Part shown: positions 26,396 through 33,402 of the stretch, in pieces | Layout: each line of letters starts with the position of its first letter | Numbering within the stretch: the first letter of the stretch is position 1 | Source: Bacteroidales bacterium WCE2004 | Lineage (GTDB): Bacteria > Bacteroidota > Bacteroidia > Bacteroidales > UBA932 | Direction: 5' to 3' | Length of the DNA: 64,000 bases | Assembly (NCBI GenBank): GCA_900167895.1 | Contig: FUZR01000002.1 | Span: 434,001 to 498,000 of the forward strand | The notes under the pieces: model-generated | What the model was told of the DNA's origin: nothing | Database searches by the model: none | Seen by the model: only the letters and a program-made list of their open reading frames with translations | Program-made: the position numbers and the translations under genes

Positions 26396-26917
26396 CTAGA
26401 ACTGGAAGCTCCGCGCAGGCGCGCTGAAGGACGAAATCGTCGCGGTGGCGTTGCGGAGATAGAAGACGATGGTGTTGTCGTCGTCGGCCTTGTACATCAT
26501 CCCCAGAGACGGGTTCTTGTCCAGCATGTCCTGCTTGGCTTCGATCCGTTCGTCCGGGATCAGTTCGCACTGGATGCGGATCCACTCGGTGCCGGAGAAC
26601 GCGCAGATCTCCGCGCGGGGATTGGCGATCAGTTGCTTGTAGACGTTCTTGACCTTGCCGGTCTGGATATAAAGCTTACCCTCGAAAATCTCGGCGGTGC
26701 CGAAAGGGCGGACATGCGGTTGCGTCCCCTCGACGGTGGCGAGGTAGTAGGTGCCGCATTTCTTGAGGAACTGCTGCGCCAGGGCGGCGTTCTCGGGATT
26801 GGGTGTGGTCTGTTCGATCATGGGGTACGTGGTTTCCGGTGCATTCTCGGACTGCTTGGGAGCGCAAGCTGCAAGGAGCAGTACCGCCGCCAGGGAAAGG
26901 AGGATGGACTTTTTCAT
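26396..26917 (-). CDS. Pyridoxamine 5'-phosphate oxidase-like (FMN-binding split barrel) lipoprotein
   Basis: A 173-residue protein with a lipoprotein signal (MKKSILLSLAAVLLLAAC) followed by a PNPOx-like split barrel: FLKKCGTYYLATVEGTQPHVRPFGTAEIFEGKLYIQTGK is the usual first half of the flavin-binding fold. Most relatives of about 130-140 residues are cytoplasmic, so export with a lipid anchor is uncommon. ATG 26917 is preferred because a -7-like box (TATATTCG, minus strand, 26936-26943) lies 18 nt upstream; ATG 26926 is the alternative. It may bind flavin or haem in the periplasm (inference). Confidence 0.8.
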   Translation of the reverse strand: MKKSILLSLAAVLLLAACAPKQSENAPETTYPMIEQTTPNPENAALAQQFLKKCGTYYLATVEGTQPHVRPFGTAEIFEGKLYIQTGKVKNVYKQLIANPRAEICAFSGTEWIRIQCELIPDERIEAKQDMLDKNPSLGMMYKADDDNTIVFYLRNATATISSFSAPARSFQF

Positions 26918-26970
26918 TTTCAGCATATTAGTTTGCGAATATAGCAATCTCTCCGCTAAAATGCAAATAA

Positions 26971-27573
26971 TCAGAGCTCCGAGGCGAACTGGGCGAGCGG
27001 CTGGCGCTGGGCGTGGTTGGGCCCGGCCGCGGCGGCGGGAACGCCTACCGGGAAAAGGCAGACGACCTCGTATCCCTCGGTCTCCGGGAAGTCGGCCTTG
27101 ATGCGCGCCGGGTCGAACGAGCCCACCCAGACGTTGCCGAGGCCCAGGTCCGAAGCGGCCAGCATGATATGCGTGCCGACGATGGCGGCGTCCACGTCGG
27201 CGCCGTTCTTGCCGTCATACTTGCGCACCCAGGCGGCATCCGGCTTCGCGCCGACCATGAAGACGGCGGGCGCGCCGTAGGTGTAGTCCGTGGCGCCTTT
27301 CAGCTTCTCGAGCCCCTCCGGGCTCCTGACCGCCCAGACGTGCACCGGCTGCCTGTTGGCGGCCGTCGGCGCCACGCGGGCCGCCTCCAGGATCTGGCGG
27401 ACCTGCTCTTCGGTGAGCGGCGTGTCCTTGAAGCTGCGGCAGGAATAACGGTCCCTGACAAGGGTCTGGAAAGCGGTCTCCTTCGTGCCGGTCCGTTCCG
27501 GAAGGTCCACGAAAGCCGCCCGTCTGTGGATGTGCGTGATGTCGCTGATCCGATCCCAAAAAGTCTTTTTCAT
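26971..27573 (-). CDS. Nitroreductase family protein
   Basis: A 200-residue FMN-dependent nitroreductase-like protein: the RYSCRSFKDTPLTEEQVRQILEAARVAPTAANRQP motif near residues 42-77 is the family signature for FMN binding, and the second half has LAASDLGLGNVWVGSFDP. A 35-residue N-terminal extension precedes the fold. Members reduce quinones, nitroaromatics or flavins with NAD(P)H; the substrate here is unknown. It is divergent from the GH43 gene. Confidence 0.88.
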   Translation of the reverse strand: MKKTFWDRISDITHIHRRAAFVDLPERTGTKETAFQTLVRDRYSCRSFKDTPLTEEQVRQILEAARVAPTAANRQPVHVWAVRSPEGLEKLKGATDYTYGAPAVFMVGAKPDAAWVRKYDGKNGADVDAAIVGTHIMLAASDLGLGNVWVGSFDPARIKADFPETEGYEVVCLFPVGVPAAAAGPNHAQRQPLAQFASEL

Positions 27574-27643
27574 GGCAAATGCGTTTTAGTGTTCGCCACA
27601 ATATACTATTTTTTCTGTATTTTTACGGGAAAACTGACACATA

Positions 27644-28984
27644 ATGAGACGCAAAGCCTTCCATCTGCTGCTTGCGGCGGCCCTGCTCGCCGCCGCCTGC
27701 ACGCCCAAAGTCAAGCCCCTCAAGACCTGCATCTTCCCGGGCGACTACCCCGACCCGACCATCCTGCGCGACGGCAACGACTTCTATATGACACATTCGT
27801 CGTTCACCTATTTCCCCGGCCTGCTCGTCTGGCACTCCACCGACCTGCTGCACTGGGAGCCGGTGGCGCGGGCCGTCGAAGACGGCGACTATTCCATCTT
27901 CGCCCCCGACATCTGCAAGGTGGACGGCAGATTCTATATCTACTACCCGACCAGCCGCGGCGAGAACTACGTCGTGGTGGCCGACCGGCCGGAGGGGCCC
28001 TGGAGCGCTCCGGTCAAGCTTGACGTGGGCGGCATCGACCCTGGCCACGTCGTGGCGGAAGACGGGCAGCGCTACCTCTACACCAACAACGGCTGGGTCA
28101 CGCCCCTGACCCCGGACGGCCTGGCCGCCGCGGGCAAGCCGCAGAAGGTCTATGACGGCTGGGAGTTCCCGAAGGAATGGGAGACCGAAGGGATGTGGCT
28201 GGAGTCGCCCAAGCTCTTCAAGCGCGGCGGCTGGTACTACCTCGTGAGCGCGGAGGGCGGCACCGCCGGCCCCGCGACCAGCCACATGGTCGTGGTGGCG
28301 CGCAGCAAGAGCGCGCTCGGCCCGTGGGAGAACAGCCCCCACAACCCGATGGTCCACACCTACAGCGCCGACGAAGCCTGGTGGTCCAAGGGCCACGGCA
28401 CCCTCGTCGACGACGCCGACGGCAACTGGTACATCGTCTACCACGCCTACCGCAACGGCTTCCACACCCTGGGCCGCAGCACCATTGTCGAGAGCGTGGC
28501 GTGGACGGAAGACGGCTGGCCCGTGCTCGCGGAGAAGGACGGCGCGAAATGGGAGAAGGGCGGCCTGCAGGGCGACTACGCCTACCTGCGCGACTACGCC
28601 AATCCCCTCCTCTGGTCCCGATGGCAGCCCGGCTTCGGCGGGGCCTCGCTCTGGCTGACCACCGCCGTGGACGAGTCCTACGAGATTACGGCCCGGTTCT
28701 CCATCCCGGAGGGCAGCCAGGCTGGCCTGTTCCTCTTCTACAACGAGCAGGCGAACATCGGCCTGACCGGCAGCGACCCCGCCTTCGCCCTGCGCATCCG
28801 CAACGAGCGTAACACCGTGAGCGTCTGGGAGCAGACCGGCGACGGCGCCTGGGAGCCCGTGATGGAGCGCCAGGATGTCTCCGAAATGCATCACAACCGC
28901 TACCAGGGCTTCTTCGCCCTGCGCCCGGCCTACCTGCTCGGCGACGGCGCCGAGCTGCTGGAATTCACCTACAAGCCGCTGTAG
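27644..28984 (+). CDS. Glycoside hydrolase family 43 lipoprotein (beta-xylosidase/arabinosidase-like)
   Basis: A 446-residue lipoprotein (signal to about residue 18, lipobox LLAAAC). The GH43 five-bladed propeller starts with GDYPDPTILRDGNDFYMTHSSF, whose first Asp is the general base; IDPGHV holds the pKa-modulating Asp and the ES pair of WLESPKLFKR the general acid. A C-terminal beta-sandwich of about 130 residues (from WSRWQPGFGG) resembles the DUF1349/concanavalin-like domain of GH43 beta-xylosidases. It probably trims xylan or arabinan side chains at the cell surface or periplasm. It stands alone, not inside a SusC/SusD locus. Confidence 0.88.
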   Translation: MRRKAFHLLLAAALLAAACTPKVKPLKTCIFPGDYPDPTILRDGNDFYMTHSSFTYFPGLLVWHSTDLLHWEPVARAVEDGDYSIFAPDICKVDGRFYIYYPTSRGENYVVVADRPEGPWSAPVKLDVGGIDPGHVVAEDGQRYLYTNNGWVTPLTPDGLAAAGKPQKVYDGWEFPKEWETEGMWLESPKLFKRGGWYYLVSAEGGTAGPATSHMVVVARSKSALGPWENSPHNPMVHTYSADEAWWSKGHGTLVDDADGNWYIVYHAYRNGFHTLGRSTIVESVAWTEDGWPVLAEKDGAKWEKGGLQGDYAYLRDYANPLLWSRWQPGFGGASLWLTTAVDESYEITARFSIPEGSQAGLFLFYNEQANIGLTGSDPAFALRIRNERNTVSVWEQTGDGAWEPVMERQDVSEMHHNRYQGFFALRPAYLLGDGAELLEFTYKPL

Positions 28985-29449
28985 CTAAATGGGATAGAGC
29001 TCCGCGCCCACGAAATCGATCAAGGCCTGCGGAGCGATCTTGAACTGGAGTCCGCGCTGCCCTGCACTGATGTAGATATAGTCGTAGAGCAGCGCGGATT
29101 CGTGGATATAGGTCGGGAACGGTTTCTTCATCCCGACGGGGCTGCAGCCGCCGCGGATGTAGCCCGTAGTGGGGAGCAGTTCCTTGACGTGGAGCATCTC
29201 GCAGCTCTTGTTGCCGGAGATGCGCGCAGCCACCTTGAGGTCCACCTCGAAGTCGCCCGGAATCACGCACACGAAGAATCCCGTGCGGTCGCCGCGCAGC
29301 ACCAACGTCTTGAATACCTGGTCGATATCCTCGCCCAGTTCCGCCGCAACATGCTGCGCGCTCAGGTCCTCTTCCGTATAGTCGTAGGGGATCAGTTCAT
29401 AGGGGATGCCGGCGGCATCCAGCAATCGGGCTGCGTTCGTCTTTATCAT
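28985..29449 (-). CDS. ybaK: Cys-tRNA(Pro)/Cys-tRNA(Cys) deacylase, YbaK/EbsC family
   Basis: A 154-residue YbaK-type editing protein, which hydrolyses Cys from mischarged tRNA(Pro). The family features are the VFKTLVLRGDRTGFFVCVIPG strand pair with the catalytic Lys (K47), and the GYIRGGCSPVGMKKPFPTYIHESA motif near residues 96-119. The stop codon abuts the convergent GH43 stop. Immediately upstream of its ATG, on the other strand, is the sigma-54-type promoter at 29451-29468, so polymerase there could hinder this gene. Confidence 0.92.
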   Translation of the reverse strand: MIKTNAARLLDAAGIPYELIPYDYTEEDLSAQHVAAELGEDIDQVFKTLVLRGDRTGFFVCVIPGDFEVDLKVAARISGNKSCEMLHVKELLPTTGYIRGGCSPVGMKKPFPTYIHESALLYDYIYISAGQRGLQFKIAPQALIDFVGAELYPI

Positions 29450-29450
29450 T

Positions 29451-29468
29451 TTGGCACGGACCTTGCAA
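29451..29468 (+). promoter_or_regulatory. Sigma-54 (RpoN)-type -24/-12 promoter
   Basis: The site TTGGCACGGACCTTGCA matches the sigma-54 consensus YTGGCACGN4TTGCW at every defined base, with GG at 29453-29454 and GC at 29465-29466 at the required spacing. Transcription would start near 29478. It lies between divergent genes and points toward a strong terminator at 29521-29551. Sigma-54 promoters need an enhancer-binding activator; none is in the window. Confidence 0.65.
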
Positions 29469-29477
29469 TCAGTAGAT

Positions 29478-29551
29478 GCGAGTTGAATTTCATTGGTTAA
29501 TAATTTTGGTTAGAATTGAGAAAGAACCGCGATGTGAATCGCGGTTCTTTT
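29478..29551 (+). ncRNA. Predicted small RNA of about 75 nt (sigma-54-driven)
   Basis: The start comes from the sigma-54 box and the end from the terminator; there is no open reading frame of note between. The 5' part (29478-29520) is A/U-rich, with little self-pairing, and contains UUGGUUA twice (29493-29499 and 29506-29512), as expected of a single-stranded recognition segment. The 3' part is a 13-bp perfect hairpin with a GUGA tetraloop. It could instead be a short attenuated leader of the threonine aldolase-like gene at 29660. No known RNA family was recognised. Confidence 0.45.
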
Positions 29552-29554
29552 CAT
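29521..29554 (+). terminator. Strong intrinsic terminator with GTGA loop
   Basis: Perfect 13-bp inverted repeat (29521-29533 with 29538-29550), core ACCGCGAT/ATCGCGGT, GTGA loop, ending in TTCTTTT. It is in a divergent intergenic region where no annotated gene needs a plus-strand terminator, which is the main argument for a small transcript. Confidence 0.8.
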
Positions 29555-29659
29555 TTCCAACCGCACTTGTCACAAAAATAATCATTCCGGGGGTATATTC
29601 AATCCTTTTTTTTCTTACCTTGCAGAATGTTTACGCTTAGTTAGTAGGCTTCTCTTTTT

Positions 29660-30697
29660 ATGATCCGTTTCGAAAGCGACTACCTGGAAGGCTGTTGTCC
29701 GCAGATTCTCGAGGCGCTCCGGGAGACCAACCTGGAGCAGACCCTGGGCTACGGAGAGGACCCGCATTGCGCCAGGGCCGCGGACTTGATCCGCAGCGTG
29801 TTCGGCTGCCCGGACGCCGAGGTCCATTTCCTCGTCGGCGGGACGCAGACCAACGCCACCGTCATCGCCTCGCAGCTCCGCCCGCACCAGGGCGTCGTGT
29901 GCGCCGCCAGCGGACACATCAACGTCCACGAGACCGGCGCCGTGGAGCAGAGCGGGCACAAGATCCTGGCCCTGCCCGCAGTGGACGGCAAGATTTCCGC
30001 CGCGCAGGTCCGCGCCCTGCTGGAGGCGCACCGGCGCGACTTCAGCCGCGAGCACACCGTGCAGCCCGGCATGGTCTATATCTCTTTCCCGACGGAGCTC
30101 GGGACCGTCTACAGCAAGCAGGAGCTCGAAGCGCTGCATGCCGTCTGCCGCGAATGGGACATCCCCCTCTTCGTCGACGGCGCGCGCCTGGGCTACGGCC
30201 TGGAGGCCTCCGGCGTGGACATCCGGCCCGGAGACCTCGCCCGCCTGTGCGACATCTTCTACGTCGGCGGCACCAAGCAGGGCGCCCTGTTCGGCGAAGC
30301 CGTCGTCTTCACGCGCAGCGCGCTCGCCGAGGATTTCCGCTACCTGATCAAGCAGCACGGCGGCATGCTCGCCAAGGGCCGCCTGCTCGGCCTGCAGTAT
30401 GAGGTCCTGATGCGCGACGGGCTGTATTTCGAGCTCGCCCGCCACGCCGACCGCATGGCCGACCGCATCCGCGCGGCCTTCGCGGCCAGGGGCATCCCCT
30501 TCCTGGTGGAGAACACCACCAACCAGGTCTTCCCCATCCTCCCGACGGCCGCCCTCGCGCCGCTCGCGGAGCAATTCGGCTTCGAGCTGTGGCAGGAGGT
30601 GGACGAGGCGCATGCCGGCGTGCGCTTCTGCACGAGCTGGGCGACGCCGGAGAGCGCCGTTGAAGCGCTCGCATCCTACATCGACAAGAATCTATAA
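29660..30697 (+). CDS. Threonine aldolase-like PLP-dependent beta-eliminating lyase
   Basis: A 345-residue fold-type I PLP enzyme of the threonine aldolase/beta-eliminating lyase family. It has FRFESDYLEGCC-like start wording, the GGTQTNAT phosphate/cofactor loop near residue 60, VDGARLGYGL with the PLP-binding Asp, and the Schiff-base lysine motif YVGGTKQGALFGEA near residue 205. Expected reaction: cleavage of threonine or allo-threonine to glycine and acetaldehyde. It ends 12 bp before the TrpB2-type gene; both act on amino acids with PLP and probably share a transcript. The 208-bp gap upstream includes the sigma-54 promoter and terminator. Confidence 0.86.
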   Translation: MIRFESDYLEGCCPQILEALRETNLEQTLGYGEDPHCARAADLIRSVFGCPDAEVHFLVGGTQTNATVIASQLRPHQGVVCAASGHINVHETGAVEQSGHKILALPAVDGKISAAQVRALLEAHRRDFSREHTVQPGMVYISFPTELGTVYSKQELEALHAVCREWDIPLFVDGARLGYGLEASGVDIRPGDLARLCDIFYVGGTKQGALFGEAVVFTRSALAEDFRYLIKQHGGMLAKGRLLGLQYEVLMRDGLYFELARHADRMADRIRAAFAARGIPFLVENTTNQVFPILPTAALAPLAEQFGFELWQEVDEAHAGVRFCTSWATPESAVEALASYIDKNL

Positions 30698-30709
30698 CAA
30701 CACGCCATA

Positions 30710-32023
30710 ATGAAACAGAAAAGGTTCATCCTCCCGGAATCCGAGATTCCTACCCAATGGTACAACATCCAGGCTGACATGGTCAACAAGCCGCAGCCGA
30801 TGATCCACCCGGGCACCAAGCAGCCCATCAAAGCCGAAGACCTCTTCCCCCTCTTCGCCGAAGAATGCGCCAGGCAGGAAGTCAACCAGACCGACCGTTG
30901 GATCGACATTCCCGAGGACGTGCGCGAGAAGTACGCCTACTACCGCTGCACCCCGCTGGTGCGCGCCTATGGCCTCGAGGAAGCCCTCGGCACCCCGGCG
31001 CACATCTATTTCAAGAACGAGAGCGTGAACCCGCTCGGCTCCCACAAGCTCAACTCCGCCATCCCGCAGGCCTACTACTGCAAGCAGCAGGGCGTGACCA
31101 ACGTCACCACCGAGACGGGCGCCGGCCAGTGGGGCGCCGCCCTCTCCTACGCATCCAAGCTCTACGGCCTGGACTGCGCCGTCTACCAGGTCAAGATCAG
31201 CTATGAGCAGAAGCCCTACCGCCGCAGCATCATGCAGGTCTTCGACGCCCTCGTGACCCCGTCGCCGTCGATGTCCACCCGCGCGGGCAAGGACATCCTC
31301 ACCGCCGACCCCAACCACCAGGGCTCGCTCGGCACCGCCATCTCCGAGGCGGTCGAGCTCGCAATGAGCACCCCCAACTGCAAGTACCTCCTGGGCTCCG
31401 TGCTCAGCCACGTCTGCCTGCACCAGACCGTCATCGGCCTGGAGGCCGAGAAGCAGATGGAGATGGCCGGCGAATACCCGGACATCGTCATCGGCTGCTT
31501 CGGCGGCGGCTCCAACTTCAGCGGCATCTCCTTCCCCTTCCTGCGCCACAACCTGCTGGACGGCAAGAAGACCCGCTTCATCGCGGCCGAACCGGCGTCC
31601 TGCCCCAAGCTCACCAAGGGCGAATTCAAATATGACTTCGGCGACGAGACGGGCCTGACCCCGCTCATCCCGATGTTCTCCCTGGGCCACGACTTCCGCC
31701 CGGCCAACATCCACGCCGGCGGCCTCCGCTACCACGGCGCCGGCGCCATCGTCTCCCAGCTGCTGAAGGACGGCCTGATCGAGGCCACGGACATCCGCCA
31801 GCTCGACTCCTTCGCCGCAGGCGTGCTCTTCGCCCGCGCGGAAGGCATCATCCCCGCCCCGGAGTCCTGCCACGCCATCGCGGCCGCCATCAACGAAGCC
31901 AACAAGTGCAAGGAGAGCGGCGAGGCCAAGACCATCCTCTTCAACCTCTCCGGTCACGGCCTCGTGGACATGACCGCCTACGACCAGTACATCTCCGGCA
32001 CCCTCGCCAACACCGGCGACTGA
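30710..32023 (+). CDS. Tryptophan synthase beta chain-like protein, TrpB2 type
   Basis: A 437-residue PLP enzyme, longer than the usual TrpB1 (about 400). The N-terminal extension (MKQKRFILPESEIPTQWYNIQAD), RCTPLVRAYGLEEALG, the Schiff-base lysine in NPLGSHKLNSA, ETGAGQWGAALS and GCFGGGSNFSGI are typical of the stand-alone TrpB2 subgroup. TrpB2 proteins condense indole with serine without a stable TrpA partner, and no trpA or other trp gene is nearby. It may salvage indole. A bidirectional terminator follows. Confidence 0.92.
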   Translation: MKQKRFILPESEIPTQWYNIQADMVNKPQPMIHPGTKQPIKAEDLFPLFAEECARQEVNQTDRWIDIPEDVREKYAYYRCTPLVRAYGLEEALGTPAHIYFKNESVNPLGSHKLNSAIPQAYYCKQQGVTNVTTETGAGQWGAALSYASKLYGLDCAVYQVKISYEQKPYRRSIMQVFDALVTPSPSMSTRAGKDILTADPNHQGSLGTAISEAVELAMSTPNCKYLLGSVLSHVCLHQTVIGLEAEKQMEMAGEYPDIVIGCFGGGSNFSGISFPFLRHNLLDGKKTRFIAAEPASCPKLTKGEFKYDFGDETGLTPLIPMFSLGHDFRPANIHAGGLRYHGAGAIVSQLLKDGLIEATDIRQLDSFAAGVLFARAEGIIPAPESCHAIAAAINEANKCKESGEAKTILFNLSGHGLVDMTAYDQYISGTLANTGD

Positions 32024-32040
32024 TTGCCGCTTGCCCGATA

Positions 32041-32075
32041 AAAAAGGCCCCCGGAGAGCATCCGGGGGCCTTTTT
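32041..32075. terminator. Bidirectional intrinsic terminator between trpB2-type gene and PFK
   Basis: A perfect 15-bp inverted repeat (32041-32055 with 32061-32075), core GGCCCCCGGA/TCCGGGGGCC, loop GAGCA, with an A-run on the left arm and a T-run on the right. It serves both convergent genes. Confidence 0.92.
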
Positions 32076-32091
32076 CAGTATTCAGGCTCAA

Positions 32092-33321
32092 CTACCAGTT
32101 GAGGATCTTCTTGAAGTCGTAGGCCTCGGGATCGGCGACATACTTCTTCGCAGCCTCATAGTCTGCCGGGGTGATGAAGTGGCAGATGAAGTTGTAGTAG
32201 TTCTGCGCGATACCGCCCTCGATGTCGACGCGACGCGGCGGGATCTTGCCCTCCTCGTTCTGCAGGTCGTGCAGGTAGAGCGGCTTGGCGTTGCCGAAAG
32301 CGTCCACATAGACCATGCAGCCGGTCTCGCCCTTCTTGAAGAGCTCGTACACGCCCATGGCGAGTTCGGAGCAGTAGGTCAGGTCGAAGCCGATCGGATC
32401 CTGGCAGCGGACGTCGTAGCCGATCTCGATCGGACGGGTCTTGGCCTTGAGGCCGAGCTTCTTGAGCTCCTTCTCGAGCAGCTCGTTGAAGAGGACGGCC
32501 TTGCTGATCTTGCCGAGCTCGGGGTGGCCGTGCTCGTCGTAGGTCATGTGCACGCCGGCAGCCTTGATGTCGTCGGCGGCCAGGTCGTGGAACACGCCCT
32601 CGGCGACCACCACGGTGCCGTAGCCGATACCGAGGATGTTGCGCTTGAGGATCGTGGAGACGGTGAGCTTGATGATCTTGTCGATGGTGATGTCCGTCTT
32701 GTTGAACATCTCCGGGATGATGGTCATCGGGGCGTGGGTCGCCTCGCCGATGCCGAGGGCCAGGTGACCGGCGCTGCGGCCCATGGCGCTGATGAGCAGC
32801 CAGTTGCCGGAGGTGCGGGCATCCTCATACACGGTGCGGGCGATGTGGGCGCCTTCGTCCTTGGCGGAGTTGAAGCCGAAGGTCGGGGCGTTGTTCGGCA
32901 GCGGGAGGTCGTTGTCGATCGTCTTGGGCACGTGGATGTTGGCGATGGGGTATTTCTTGTTCTCGAGGAACTTCGCGATGCGGTTGGCCGTGGAGGCGGT
33001 GTCATCGCCACCGACGGTCACCAGGAGCTTGATGTTGTTGTCGGTGAACAGGGAGAGGTTGAAATTCTTCTCAAAATCCTCGTCGGTCGGCTTGAAGCGG
33101 CTCATCTGCAGGTAGGAGCCACCGCGGTTGAAGTAGGCGTCGGCCTTGAAGAAGTCGAGGTCCTCGGTGCGCGGGCTCTGGCTGAACAGGCCGCTGTAAC
33201 CACCGTGGAGACCGATGACACGATAACCGCCGGCCAGGAAGGTCTTGGCAACAGAACAAACGACGGTGTTCATGCCCGGAGCAGGGCCGCCGCCGCAAAG
33301 GATGATAATGGAATCTTTCAT
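32092..33321 (-). CDS. pfp: Phosphofructokinase, probably pyrophosphate-dependent
   Basis: A 409-residue phosphofructokinase-family enzyme. The nucleotide/phosphate loop starts GGGPAPGMNTVV, the catalytic motif PKTIDNDL is at 132-139, and GGDDTAS is at 104-110. ATP-PFKs have GGDGS at that place; aspartate in the second position (GGDD) is the known mark of PPi-dependent enzymes, which act reversibly between fructose 6-phosphate and fructose 1,6-bisphosphate. It therefore saves ATP in glycolysis and can run in gluconeogenesis. Convergent with the TrpB2-type gene; a beta-barrel gene lies upstream on the same strand with an 81-bp gap. Confidence 0.9.
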   Translation of the reverse strand: MKDSIIILCGGGPAPGMNTVVCSVAKTFLAGGYRVIGLHGGYSGLFSQSPRTEDLDFFKADAYFNRGGSYLQMSRFKPTDEDFEKNFNLSLFTDNNIKLLVTVGGDDTASTANRIAKFLENKKYPIANIHVPKTIDNDLPLPNNAPTFGFNSAKDEGAHIARTVYEDARTSGNWLLISAMGRSAGHLALGIGEATHAPMTIIPEMFNKTDITIDKIIKLTVSTILKRNILGIGYGTVVVAEGVFHDLAADDIKAAGVHMTYDEHGHPELGKISKAVLFNELLEKELKKLGLKAKTRPIEIGYDVRCQDPIGFDLTYCSELAMGVYELFKKGETGCMVYVDAFGNAKPLYLHDLQNEEGKIPPRRVDIEGGIAQNYYNFICHFITPADYEAAKKYVADPEAYDFKKILNW

Positions 33322-33402
33322 TTGTATACTAAACTAACTATTTGAATTTCCTAGAAATCCTGCGAATTTACACATTTTCTGCGGGATATGCAAGAAACCC
33401 AG

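Noticed and set aside
29501-29508. TAATTTTG as a normal -7 promoter box in front of the terminator at 29521
   Set aside because: It would place the start within a few bases of the terminator hairpin. The sigma-54 box upstream gives a more sensible transcript, and the element lies inside an A/T-rich stretch where the pattern arises easily.
30710-32023. The TrpB-like gene as part of a tryptophan operon
   Set aside because: No trpA, trpC or other trp gene is nearby, and the N-terminal extension and length are those of TrpB2.
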